From Natranaerofaba carboxydovora (GTDB taxonomy: Bacteria; Bacillota; Natranaerobiia; Natranaerobiales; Natranaerofabaceae), in NCBI RefSeq assembly GCF_022539405.1, contig NZ_CP054394.1, forward strand, positions 1,056,501 to 1,120,500: DNA of 64,000 bases, written 5' to 3'. A program made the position numbers and the translations under genes. Of this stretch, positions 36,223-44,937 are shown in pieces (position 1 is the stretch's first letter; every line of letters begins with the position of its first letter). The notes beneath the pieces were generated by a model. That model worked only from the letters and a program-made list of their open reading frames with translations. It ran no database searches and was not told the DNA's origin.

Positions 36223-36990
36223 TTGGGATTTATTGACTTCTATATTTTTTTCATTGTATTTTTACTTGGCATCGTAGTAGGGTCATTTTTAAATGTATGT
36301 ATATATAGGATTCCAAGAAATGAAACTGTAGTATATAATTCTTCTTCTTGTACGGAATGTGAGACAAAACTAAAGCCTTTTGATTTAATTCCTGTGTTTA
36401 GTTATTTATTTTTGAAAGGAAAATGCAGATACTGCAGCTCCCAAATAACCCCTCGCTATCCTCTTGTAGAAGCTCTTACAGGAATTATTTTTGTAATTAG
36501 CTATGTTTATTTTGGAATTGGTTTATTATTAATTAAATACTTATTTATCTTTTCGATCTTGATTGTCATATCATTTATTGACATTGATAATCGAATTATT
36601 CCAAATAAGCTTGTGCTAATATTACTTGTCTGGGCTATAATATGGCAGATTATTTATCCTGAGATTTCATTATATGATGGTGGCCTTGGTGCTGTTATTG
36701 GTGGAGGCTTATTTTTTTTCATTGCAGTTATTAGCCGCGGTGGAATGGGTGGCGGAGATATAAAGCTTATGTTTGCTGCCGGGTTTTTGTTAGGTGGAGC
36801 ATTAACAGCCCTTACTATTTTAATTGCTTCAATTATTGGGAGTATAGTTGGTGTTACTCTAATGGCGCTAAAGCTAAAAGATAGAAAAGATCCTATACCT
36901 TTTGGGCCCTTTATCTGTCTTGGAATATTCATGTCAGTCATCTTTGGGGATCAGCTATTAAATTTGTATCTAGAATATCTTTTGGTTTAA
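36223..36990 (+). CDS. pilD: type IV prepilin peptidase
   Basis: Aspartic membrane peptidase that removes the leader of prepilins and methylates the new N-terminus. The 255-residue protein has several membrane helices, the zinc motif CTEC...CRYC in the cytoplasmic loop, the first catalytic Asp in SFIDIDNRIIPN and the second in GGMGGGDIKL. The start is TTG with AAAGGTG 7 bases upstream. It opens the pilus region and would process the pilins encoded at 37.8, 42.7, 43.2 and 44.7 kb. Confidence 0.95.
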   Translation: MGFIDFYIFFIVFLLGIVVGSFLNVCIYRIPRNETVVYNSSSCTECETKLKPFDLIPVFSYLFLKGKCRYCSSQITPRYPLVEALTGIIFVISYVYFGIGLLLIKYLFIFSILIVISFIDIDNRIIPNKLVLILLVWAIIWQIIYPEISLYDGGLGAVIGGGLFFFIAVISRGGMGGGDIKLMFAAGFLLGGALTALTILIASIIGSIVGVTLMALKLKDRKDPIPFGPFICLGIFMSVIFGDQLLNLYLEYLLV

Positions 36991-37001
36991 TAAGACAAGA
37001 A

Positions 37002-37031
37002 TTGACATTTGATGTTGAATTTTGATATAAA
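37002..37031 (+). promoter_or_regulatory. promoter for the HTH membrane protein
   Basis: TTGACA (37002-37007), 18 bases, TATAAA (37026-37031). The leader then holds a 17-base palindrome at 37053-37069 (AAATAACT-A-AGTTATTT). Confidence 0.55.
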
Positions 37032-37097
37032 TAAAGAAAACTAACTGGGTCTAAATAACTAAGTTATTTTGGCGTGTTTTAAAAGGGGCGTTTTGTA

Positions 37098-37679
37098 GTG
37101 GTAAAATGGCTTAGGATTGACCAAATCTCAAAAAGGACAGGCATACCTGAAAGTACTATCAAAAACTATGTTAAAACTTATGATGACTATTTTGATTATG
37201 AAGATAATATTAATAATGAAAACTCTGATAATCATAATGGGGTGCTATATCACCCAGAAGCTTGTGAAAAAGTCCTGAGAATATATGAACTAAGCCAGCA
37301 GGATTACTCAGAAGAAAAAATTAAACAAGCCCTGAATAATGAGTTTAATAACAGCATAGACCTAGTAGAAGCAGATGATGGACTAAATAATAGGGAAAAA
37401 GTCCTATCTCAGAACATGAAAATTTTTACAGAAGCATTTGAAAAAATAGTCCAACAGCGCCAGGAGATAAATAGCCTACGAGACAGAATAGATAAATTAG
37501 AAAATGAACAAAAAGATGTAAACCAAAAATTCGATGTAGAAATAACCCAGTTAAAAAGAGGAAAATCCAAAAGAGAAGATAATAAAATATTAGGTTTTTC
37601 GCCAGGGGAGTTGTTGATAATCCCTCTGATTGTAGCTGCATCAATAGTGATTGCGATTACTGTATTAGAATATTTTTAG
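37098..37679 (+). CDS. MerR-like HTH protein with C-terminal membrane anchor
   Basis: 193 residues. The N-terminal 75 resemble a MerR-type DNA-binding domain (WLRIDQISKRTGIPESTIKNYVK, then YHPEACEKVLRIYEL). An acidic linker and a coiled coil (about 115-155) follow, and the C-terminal hydrophobic segment (about 168-190: GELLIIPLIVAASIVIAITVL) should anchor it in the membrane with the DNA-binding domain inside. The start is GTG behind AAAGGGG. It precedes the major pilin gene, so a role in pilin regulation is a reasonable guess; the specific function is unknown. Confidence 0.75.
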   Translation: MVKWLRIDQISKRTGIPESTIKNYVKTYDDYFDYEDNINNENSDNHNGVLYHPEACEKVLRIYELSQQDYSEEKIKQALNNEFNNSIDLVEADDGLNNREKVLSQNMKIFTEAFEKIVQQRQEINSLRDRIDKLENEQKDVNQKFDVEITQLKRGKSKREDNKILGFSPGELLIIPLIVAASIVIAITVLEYF

Positions 37680-37724
37680 GGGTACGTTAACCTAAAATGA
37701 TAATAATTATCAAGAAATAATTAT

Positions 37725-37752
37725 TTGTAGGACGTCCTATATATGGTATAAT
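37725..37752 (+). promoter_or_regulatory. strong pilin promoter with an internal palindrome
   Basis: TTGTAG (37725-37730), 16 bases, then TATAAT (37747-37752) with the TGG extension. The spacer contains a perfect 12-base palindrome, TAGGACGTCCTA (37728-37739), touching the -35 box; a regulator bound there would control the pilin. Confidence 0.65.
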
Positions 37753-37795
37753 ATAGATATAAATAGGAATATATAAAGGGGAGGAGAGAAGAAAA

Positions 37796-38137
37796 ATGTT
37801 TAAATACTTAAGTAAGAAAATTAATAAAGAAGAAGAGGGTTTCACCCTTGTCGAACTTATGGTAGTTGTTGCAATTATAGGTATATTGGTAGCGATAGCA
37901 ATACCGGCTTATCAGAATATAACAAAAACTGCGGAAGATACAGCTAAAGATGCGGACAGAAGAGTGGTAAGGTCAGCTATGGATATGTACCGCACTGAAC
38001 ATAGGGATTCAGGATATGATTTTGGCGAAGTTAATAAAGAAAACTTTCAAGACTACTTCGAAGATTATATTGATGAAGATGTTGACTGGGATAATCTTTG
38101 GGAAAACGTTGAAGATATGTTTGACAACGGAGGATAA
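37796..38137 (+). CDS. pilA: type IV pilin, probable major pilin
   Basis: 113 residues. The prepilin leader ends at G15 and the mature protein begins [20 protein letters not shown], with Glu5 and a hydrophobic helix as in all type IV pilins. The rest is short and very acidic ([21 protein letters not shown]), with no cysteines. It has its own strong promoter, a GGGGAGGAGAG binding site and a terminator directly behind, which is the pattern of a highly expressed single-gene unit and supports the major pilin role. Confidence 0.93.
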   Translation: MFKYLSKKINKEEEGFTLVELMVVVAIIGILVAIAIPAYQNITKTAEDTAKDADRRVVRSAMDMYRTEHRDSGYDFGEVNKENFQDYFEDYIDEDVDWDNLWENVEDMFDNGG

Positions 38138-38158
38138 TTTTCTAACAGACAATTTTCT

Positions 38159-38188
38159 AATTTCCTGCTACTAGCAGGGAATTTTTTT
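38159..38188 (+). terminator. terminator after the pilin gene
   Basis: AATTTCCTGCT pairs with AGCAGGGAATT (one G-U pair) around ACT, followed by seven T residues. Confidence 0.85.
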
Positions 38189-38252
38189 CTTTACAAAAAA
38201 TTTGAACACAAAATAAATTCATTTTGGCTAACTTTAGGGCAGGTGAAAATTA

Positions 38253-40151
38253 TTGTTCTTTAAACTTGAATCAAGCAACCAAGTTTCACTTCCTGCTTTT
38301 GCGTTGATGATAACATTAGCTTTGCTGCCACTTCTTGATGGCGGATTTGATCATAATGTTATGTACTGGGTTTTGTTTTTGTTATTGATTGTGTCACTAA
38401 TAACATTTACTACAAACAAAATAAATATTTTAATTGATTTATACCACCCGCTTTTTTGGTATGTGCTATTTTTTTTATGGTGTGGTATTAGTATTATATG
38501 GTCGCTGAACCCACATCGTACCTTAGTGGAGTTTTTGCAGCTCGGCATTTATGGTTTGGTTTTTATGTTAGCGCTTACTCTTAGTGAGGATAATGTTTAT
38601 AGAGTTGCCAGGATAATAGTAATCACAGGTTTTGGGATAGCTCTTTTTGGTATAAGTGAATATTTGATTATTTCTACAGGCAGGATAGAGAGTACTTTTA
38701 CAAACTCTAACCCTCTAGGTACTTATCTGCTTCTTATATTTTTACTATTATGGGGATACAATCTTAAACGCTCTAATGTTTTATTATATTTGCCTTCTAT
38801 AATAATTTTATCAGCGTTATTTTTATCTGGATCTAGGGGTGCTTTTATTAGCTTAGCTCTTTCACTGCCTTTTGTGTTGATAGGGGCTAGAGATAAAAGA
38901 GAGTTATTTTCTTCAGTGTTAAAAACTATAATATGTTTTGTCCTTGCAGTTATGCTAACCCACGGCATAATGGCTGTAGCACCGTATGTGCAGGGTGTTG
39001 TAAGTGATGAGGGAAGGCAATTTGTAGAGCATGTTACAAGAGCGGATTCATTTGTGGCAAGGTCAGGGGCTGGAAGATTAGAATTTTGGAAAGTTGGCGC
39101 AAGGCTTGGAGCTTCAGAACCTATACTTGGACATGGTCTTGGGACTTTTTATACAGCTTATTTTCTAGAATATGTTGATGGGAGATGGTTTTCTCGCTTT
39201 GCCCATAATCATTATATTCAAATGATGGCTGAAAATGGTCTTGTGGGGCTATTTTTGTTTATGGGTTTTATATTCTCAATATTTAGAGGAGCAGTTTATA
39301 AATACATACAAAGAAAAGACTCAATTTATTTTGCAGGGATTGTAGCAGCGATGGTCGCATTTTTAATACATATAGGAGCAGAATTTAGTTTTAACTTTCC
39401 AGGGGCTGCTGTTATATTTTTTGCCGCTGCTGGAGTAATGTGTAGAAATATAAATTGGGGTGATATGAATATACGCAATGCTACAATGATAAATTTAAGC
39501 TTTATTAGTAATAATGCAAGAAAGATTCGAAATTTGTTAACTGATAAATATATTGGTTATAAATTTGTCTCAGTGATGCTTATGTTTTTATTAATTCTAA
39601 CGGCCTGGCAGTATACAGGTACAATAATACATGAAAGAGGAGTTAGTTACGAAGATGAGGGAGAGCTGTATAAAGCAGCTGAAACCTATGATATAGCAAA
39701 TACTATATACCCCATAGATTCAGAAGTATATTCTTATGCTTCAAATGCTTATTGGCAGCTTTACAAAAAAACAGAAAATGAAAGCGATACAGAAAAGTTT
39801 TTGAATAAGTCTCTGTCTAGGTTAGAGCAGGCAGTAGAGCTTAGTCCTGTAGATAGTGTATTACAGAATATTTTAGCTGACACATATAAGGAAGCTGGAT
39901 ATTATGATAAAGCGGAAAAACATTTCCAATATGCTGTTGATTATGCTGGATTTAGGATAGAGATGTATCTTCATTTAGCATTATTTTATCTAGAGCAAGA
40001 TCAGACTCAAAATGCAAAGGAAGTACTGATAGAAGGACTAGAAATAAAAGAAGATGCCAGGGATAGTGCTAGAAGCTCTGAAGAAGCAGAAGGTGTTGAA
40101 TCAAATATAGTGCTGATGAAAGCCTTGCTAGAGAACTTAAAGGATAGTTAG
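38253..40151 (+). CDS. O-antigen ligase/Wzy-like membrane protein with TPR tail
   Basis: 632 residues with about ten membrane helices and the Wzy_C/O-antigen-ligase region (about 180-370, with SGSRGAFISL and GHGLGTFYTAY followed by RFAHNHYIQMMAENG). After a further helix (about 445-460) comes a soluble C-terminal part with TPR-like repeats (GELYKAAETYDIANTIYP, LQNILADTYKEAGYYDKAEKHFQYAV). Proteins of this class attach polymers to lipid carriers, or glycans to pilins (PilO/PglL type). Its position directly after the pilin suggests pilin glycosylation, but other glycan transfer is possible. The start is TTG behind AGGTGA. Confidence 0.85.
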   Translation: MFFKLESSNQVSLPAFALMITLALLPLLDGGFDHNVMYWVLFLLLIVSLITFTTNKINILIDLYHPLFWYVLFFLWCGISIIWSLNPHRTLVEFLQLGIYGLVFMLALTLSEDNVYRVARIIVITGFGIALFGISEYLIISTGRIESTFTNSNPLGTYLLLIFLLLWGYNLKRSNVLLYLPSIIILSALFLSGSRGAFISLALSLPFVLIGARDKRELFSSVLKTIICFVLAVMLTHGIMAVAPYVQGVVSDEGRQFVEHVTRADSFVARSGAGRLEFWKVGARLGASEPILGHGLGTFYTAYFLEYVDGRWFSRFAHNHYIQMMAENGLVGLFLFMGFIFSIFRGAVYKYIQRKDSIYFAGIVAAMVAFLIHIGAEFSFNFPGAAVIFFAAAGVMCRNINWGDMNIRNATMINLSFISNNARKIRNLLTDKYIGYKFVSVMLMFLLILTAWQYTGTIIHERGVSYEDEGELYKAAETYDIANTIYPIDSEVYSYASNAYWQLYKKTENESDTEKFLNKSLSRLEQAVELSPVDSVLQNILADTYKEAGYYDKAEKHFQYAVDYAGFRIEMYLHLALFYLEQDQTQNAKEVLIEGLEIKEDARDSARSSEEAEGVESNIVLMKALLENLKDS

Positions 40152-40219
40152 AAAATAGAGTAAATGATGATTAACTGTTTTTTGATTTTTCTTTTGTTAT
40201 GTGCTGGAAATAGATTGTG

Positions 40220-40247
40220 TTGTTATATAAAGGAATTATGATAAAAT
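40220..40247 (+). promoter_or_regulatory. promoter for the 40.3 kb GGDEF/HD-GYP gene
   Basis: TTGTTA (40220-40225), 16 bases, TAAAAT (40242-40247) preceded by TGA, an extended -10 form. Confidence 0.5.
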
Positions 40248-40310
40248 AAAATCAAGCACTTATAACAGATAGGACTAAAGTAGCAGAGCCTATTGTGGGA
40301 GGCGGTAGGA

Positions 40311-42683
40311 GTGTTACGGGGAAAAGATTTAAACTCAATAGAATTAGTTTCTAAAGCTACGGAAGAACTTTTTCAGATGGCAGTAGGTGAGATAGATTTT
40401 CAACAGATTGCTGACTGGATGTTGGAGATTTCTAAATCAAAATTTGTAGTTTTTAATATATACCAAGACAGAAAGGTTACAACCAAGGCAATATCAGGTC
40501 TTCCGGGAGTTATTGATAGAGCTTCTAAAATGTTAGGCTTCGAAATTATTGATAAGGAATGGGATGCTAATCCCAATAGGTTAGAAGCCATTAATAACAA
40601 TAAAGTTATTTGTTTTAATAATCTTTATGATGCCTGTAACGGGGAAATATCTCATAATACGGCTGCTATTATAGAAAAGACTTTTAAGTTAGGAAATATA
40701 TATGTTATTGAAATCTCCTATAGAAATAAGGCTGTAGGGGACTTTCATATTTTTATGTCTAAAGAGGCTGAACTCGAAAATGAGGAGTTAGTCAAACTAT
40801 ATGCTAACCAGGTCGGTAATACTATAGTTCGTGCTCAAACAGAAGAGAAGCTACAAAAGTCAGAACAGGAAAAAATATTAATACTTGAAAATATTGAAGA
40901 ACTAGTTTCTTACCAGGATAGAGAATTGAATATTGTTTGGGCCAATAATGCAGCTTGTAGGAGTGTAAATCAATCTTATGAAGACCTTGTAGGCAATAAA
41001 TGTTATGAGGTATGGCATGGCAGACAAACTCCCTGCAATGGTTGCCCCGTAGTTAAATGTATAAACACAGGGAAAGTTGAATCAGGAGAAATATCAACGC
41101 CTGATGGACGTTACTGGCATATAACAAGCTCGCCTATCAAGGACGATAACGGTAATGTAAATGGTGCTATTGAAACAACTCTAGAAATTACAAACTTGAA
41201 AATAGCTCAAAAGCAAATTAAAGGCGCCTACAAACAGCTAGAAGATATTATTGAGTCTTTGCCTGATGCAACCTTTGTAATTGATAATGAAGGTAAAGTA
41301 ATTCAGTGGAACAAGGGCATGGAATTAATGACTAAAGTATCCAAAAAGGATATTATAGGGAAAGGTAATTATGAATATGCTAAAGCTCTTTATGGAGAAA
41401 GAAGGCCAATCTTGATAGATGCTGCTCTTTTTGGTGAAAAAGTTTTGTCAAGGTGGATGGGAAAATATGACTCTCTTCACTGGATAGGTGAAACTATATA
41501 TTCAGAAAGTTATGTACCAAATATTTATGGAGGCAAAGGAGCATATCTACGAGGATCAGCTTCCAAATTAAGGGATGAAAATGGCAATGTAACAGGAGCT
41601 ATAACGATCATACAAGATATTACTTACCAAAAACAAGCTGAAGAGAAAATTCGTTATTTGAGTTTCTACGATAGCTTAACAGGTCTATATAACCGTGCTT
41701 TTATAGAAGAGGAAATAAAACGCTTAGATGTAAAGAGAAACCTTCCATTAAGTATAATAGTAATAGATGTAAATGGCTTAAAGTTGGTTAATGATGCTTT
41801 TGGACACGAAGCAGGGGATGAGCTGCTAATTAAAGCAGGAGAAGCAATAAAAAAGGCTTGTAGAAAAGAAGATATTGTTGCCAGATGGGGTGGGGATGAG
41901 TTTGCAATATTGCTGCCAAAAACATCACCTGAAAAAGCAAAAGATGCAACAAAGCGTGTTAGACAAAACTGCAAAGAAGTGTTAATCAAATCAATCCCAC
42001 TAAAAATGGCGGTTGGATATGCGACAAAACTCGATACAAAGGAAAATATCCATGACATTTATAAAAGATCAGAAGACCATATGTATAAAAATAAATTAAA
42101 GGAAAGTAGTAAAGATCGAGAGAAAGTTATATCGGCCCTATTAAAAACACTTAAAGAAAAAAGTGATGAATCAGAAGAACATATCAACAATCTTATTAAT
42201 TTAAGCAAAGACTTTGGCAAAGCAATAAACTTAGGAGAAGCTGAGCTAGAAAAGCTAGTCTTGTTAGCTTCTGTTCACGATATAGGGAAGGTTATAATTT
42301 CAGAAGAAATTTTTGCTAAAGCTGAGAATTTGACAGAAGAAGATTGGGATAGTATTAAAACTCACTGTGAAGCCGGATATCAAATAGCCCGTTCATCGGA
42401 AAGTTTTGCCCATATAGCTGAGGAGATTTTGACTCATCATGAAAACTTTGATGGCAGTGGATATCCTCAGGGCTTAGCAAAAGCAAAGATCCCTTATTTC
42501 GCAAGGATTATATCAGTGTTAGATGCTTTTGTAGTCATGACAGCCGGTAGAGTTTATAAAGAACCAATTTCAGAGCAAGAGGCCTTAGCAGAGCTAAAAA
42601 AATGTGCCGGAACTCAATTTGACCCTGGCCTGGTTAAAGAATTTGAAAATTTTCTTGAGAAAAATAGAAAGATAACCGTTTAA
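40311..42683 (+). CDS. GAF-PAS-PAS-GGDEF-HD-GYP protein
   Basis: 790 residues: a GAF-like sensor (about 5-180), a PAS with a cysteine cluster (CYEVWHGRQTPCNGCPVVKC), a second PAS with the GKGNYEYAKALYGERRP motif shared with the protein starting at 59.4 kb, then GGDEF and HD-GYP. The GGDEF motif (RWGGDEF) and inhibitory RKED are intact, and so are HDIGK and HHENFDGSGYP. It should be able to make and break c-di-GMP. The gene sits between pilus genes. The start is GTG 40311, 8 bases from GGAGG; the in-frame TTG at 40293 precedes that site. Confidence 0.9.
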   Translation: MLRGKDLNSIELVSKATEELFQMAVGEIDFQQIADWMLEISKSKFVVFNIYQDRKVTTKAISGLPGVIDRASKMLGFEIIDKEWDANPNRLEAINNNKVICFNNLYDACNGEISHNTAAIIEKTFKLGNIYVIEISYRNKAVGDFHIFMSKEAELENEELVKLYANQVGNTIVRAQTEEKLQKSEQEKILILENIEELVSYQDRELNIVWANNAACRSVNQSYEDLVGNKCYEVWHGRQTPCNGCPVVKCINTGKVESGEISTPDGRYWHITSSPIKDDNGNVNGAIETTLEITNLKIAQKQIKGAYKQLEDIIESLPDATFVIDNEGKVIQWNKGMELMTKVSKKDIIGKGNYEYAKALYGERRPILIDAALFGEKVLSRWMGKYDSLHWIGETIYSESYVPNIYGGKGAYLRGSASKLRDENGNVTGAITIIQDITYQKQAEEKIRYLSFYDSLTGLYNRAFIEEEIKRLDVKRNLPLSIIVIDVNGLKLVNDAFGHEAGDELLIKAGEAIKKACRKEDIVARWGGDEFAILLPKTSPEKAKDATKRVRQNCKEVLIKSIPLKMAVGYATKLDTKENIHDIYKRSEDHMYKNKLKESSKDREKVISALLKTLKEKSDESEEHINNLINLSKDFGKAINLGEAELEKLVLLASVHDIGKVIISEEIFAKAENLTEEDWDSIKTHCEAGYQIARSSESFAHIAEEILTHHENFDGSGYPQGLAKAKIPYFARIISVLDAFVVMTAGRVYKEPISEQEALAELKKCAGTQFDPGLVKEFENFLEKNRKITV

Positions 42684-42730
42684 TTATTTAAACTTATAAT
42701 AAGCATTTATAAGTCCTGGTGGTGTTTAAG

Positions 42731-43186
42731 TTGTCGAAAATTTTGATAAAGAATAATAAAGGTCTTTCATTAATTGAAATGATAATTGCTATGGCTATAT
42801 TAGCTATAATTGCTGTTACTATGGTAAGGGCTTTTTCTACTGGGGCAATACAAATGTTCACTACCAGTTCAAGAGACGAAGCCAAAGCAAAAACCTCAGA
42901 AATAATTGAGTTTTTATATGAAGAAGAGCCTTATAGCAGTACTGATGAAGTAAAAGTTAAGATTGAAGAAATGTATGAGGATAGTTTTGAAAATAGCTCA
43001 GGGGTTTTTAATGATGACCAGGGAGAAGAAGTTACTATTGATATTACAGAAATTCAATCAGTTGATCCAGATGGTATCCTTAAATTAGATGATGACATAA
43101 GTGGTTTTAAAATAGATATTGAATATACTTATCAGAGTAGAGAAAAATCATTTGAAGCTTCTTATTATTTAAGAAGAAGCAATTGA
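42731..43186 (+). CDS. minor pilin/pseudopilin
   Basis: 151 residues. A short basic leader ends in NNKG and the mature part begins LSLIEMIIAMAILAIIAVTMV, the prepilin signature with Glu5. The remainder is acidic, without cysteines. The start is TTG 42731, with GGTGGTG 6-7 bases upstream; in-frame GTG codons at 42719 and 42722 overlap that site. It is the first of three minor pilin-like genes (the third is inverted) that probably form the pilus-tip priming complex. Confidence 0.85.
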   Translation: MSKILIKNNKGLSLIEMIIAMAILAIIAVTMVRAFSTGAIQMFTTSSRDEAKAKTSEIIEFLYEEEPYSSTDEVKVKIEEMYEDSFENSSGVFNDDQGEEVTIDITEIQSVDPDGILKLDDDISGFKIDIEYTYQSREKSFEASYYLRRSN

Positions 43187-43214
43187 AAATTTGGTAATCT
43201 TAGGTGGTGTATTT

Positions 43215-44138
43215 ATGGATTTTAAAAACCAAAAAGGAGCCGCTCTTATGTATGTGCTTATGGTAATGATAGTACTTACTATATTAAGTGTTCCTTTCTT
43301 GCATATGATAATGTCTGATACCAGGCAAAGTATAGCAAGAGAGGATAGTACTTTGGCATTTCAAAATGCTAGGTCAGCAGCTTCTATTGCTTATGATATT
43401 TTTAGCAAAGAAGACGTGGAATTTGAGGATGAGGTATATTACGTTAATGAAGACTTTAACTTTGAAAAGGGTATTGATAAGAAAGACAATAGAACAAGGG
43501 CAAAAATAGAAATAGATATAGAAGATAATGAAATATTAGCAGTAGTAACGGGATATGCCGGACATAATAATGAAGTCGAAGAGGAGATTGTTTTAGAATT
43601 ATTATTAGGAAATGGTGGCCCGGGTGAACCTGGTATTCCTGGAGGCCCTGGAGGGGACCCTCCAAGTGAAACTGGTATTTATGAAGATGGAGATGTTGAC
43701 AATAACATATTAGATAAAACAAAAGGATTAAAAACTGATAATGGGAATAATATTCATATTACTGAAGAAGTTGTTAAAATGGAGGGCTCTAATACACTTA
43801 CATTTTATTCTAGAAGAAATTTTGGTACTTCAGGTGGTTTGAGATTAGAAATATCCAACACGGATGTAGTTAATTTTTGTATAGAAAATAATATTCCTGC
43901 TCAAACTGAATTAATTATTAATGCGAACAATGTTAATCTATATGTAGGGGGAGAAATACGAGGTAAAGTTGAAATAAATGATGCAGAAAATGTTAATTAT
44001 TATGTAGGAGGGCAAGTAAAAGGGCAAGGTGATCTGAAAATAAATGCAGACAATATCACTGAGTTTAGTAGTAATGATGACCCAGGAATTTGTTTCCAAA
44101 ACATTAGTACAGGTGATCAAGATATAATCTTACGTTAA
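43215..44138 (+). CDS. PilX-like pilus assembly protein with collagen-like segment
   Basis: 307 residues. The N-terminus (NQKGAALMYVLMVMIVLTILSV) resembles PilX-type minor pilins that lack Glu5. The middle (about residues 135-152) holds a Gly-Xaa-Yaa run of about five triplets rich in Pro (GGPGEPGIPGGPGGDPP). The C-terminal half has spaced repeats such as NVNLYVGGEIRG and NVNYYVGGQVKG, which look like a beta-solenoid. ATG 43215 follows GGTGGTG. It belongs with the preceding minor pilin, and converges on an inverted minor pilin gene. Confidence 0.8.
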   Translation: MDFKNQKGAALMYVLMVMIVLTILSVPFLHMIMSDTRQSIAREDSTLAFQNARSAASIAYDIFSKEDVEFEDEVYYVNEDFNFEKGIDKKDNRTRAKIEIDIEDNEILAVVTGYAGHNNEVEEEIVLELLLGNGGPGEPGIPGGPGGDPPSETGIYEDGDVDNNILDKTKGLKTDNGNNIHITEEVVKMEGSNTLTFYSRRNFGTSGGLRLEISNTDVVNFCIENNIPAQTELIINANNVNLYVGGEIRGKVEINDAENVNYYVGGQVKGQGDLKINADNITEFSSNDDPGICFQNISTGDQDIILR

Positions 44139-44160
44139 GCTAAATTTATCTTTACTGGGC

Positions 44161-44718
44161 TTAGCGATGGTACCATAACACATTGAAGTCATCAGAATTT
44201 TCCTCTGTATCTACTATTTCAACTTTTGAGAATCTTGGATCAAGTAATGTAACCTCTGAAGATAATTGGTAATACTTATCGTCATATTCAACTTCAATCA
44301 AATATTCAAACCTTCTATTTCCTTTTTTATCAAAACTTAAACTTGAAATATTACTGGCTATTTCAGTTTTGGATGAATTTTCTTCTAGATAAACTTTTCC
44401 ATTACTTTCATCAAAATAAATAAGATTAAAATCATCTTTGCTATCTACTTCGTTTAGATTTTCAAGGATATCACTGCAAACATTATCACTATCATTACTT
44501 AATACAACAACCATTGCTCTAGAGGTTTGCTTTTCTATATTAGTGGCAATAATTCTAGCTTTACTTTGTGCATCTACTCGGCTAGTACCGTCTTGAAATG
44601 TTTTTAATCCAAAACTAAATACTAAATAAGCCGATGACATAACAATACTTAAGACAGCTATCACAATCACAAGCTCTATTAAAGTTATACCTTTATTGTT
44701 AATTGTTTTTGAAATAAT
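44161..44718 (-). CDS. inverted minor pilin (PilW/PulJ-like), apparent ATT start
   Basis: 185 residues if started at ATT 44718. The prepilin signature NNKG|ITLIELVIVIAVLSIV is complete only when the frame is extended upstream of the first GTG (44670), which lies inside the membrane helix. An in-frame TAA at 44721-44719 leaves only ATT 44718 or ATT 44715 as possible starts, and AGGGTGA (44730-44724) is correctly spaced for them. The rest is acidic with one cysteine, like PilW-type minor pilins. It is the only pilus gene on the - strand. Confidence 0.78.
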   Translation of the reverse strand: MISKTINNKGITLIELVIVIAVLSIVMSSAYLVFSFGLKTFQDGTSRVDAQSKARIIATNIEKQTSRAMVVVLSNDSDNVCSDILENLNEVDSKDDFNLIYFDESNGKVYLEENSSKTEIASNISSLSFDKKGNRRFEYLIEVEYDDKYYQLSSEVTLLDPRFSKVEIVDTEENSDDFNVLWYHR

Positions 44719-44937
44719 TTATATCACCCTCATATTTTAACCGTGTACTCTATTATATCATCAAAATTAAAAATCTAAAAAGTAATTGTTTTGAATTTAT
44801 ATAGTTTCAATTTAAACTTAACAATGGATTTACTTTGATAAAACAGGAAATCTATTGTTATTTGTAGAACTATATTTTGTCATAGATAGGTAAATAATGT
44901 GAGTGCGCTAAATCAATATAGAAAGGACAAGATTTTT

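Noticed and set aside
36991-37097. c-di-GMP (GEMM) riboswitch before the pilus genes
   Set aside because: The conserved tetraloop receptor and core sequence are not seen here or in the other leaders of the pilus and GGDEF genes.
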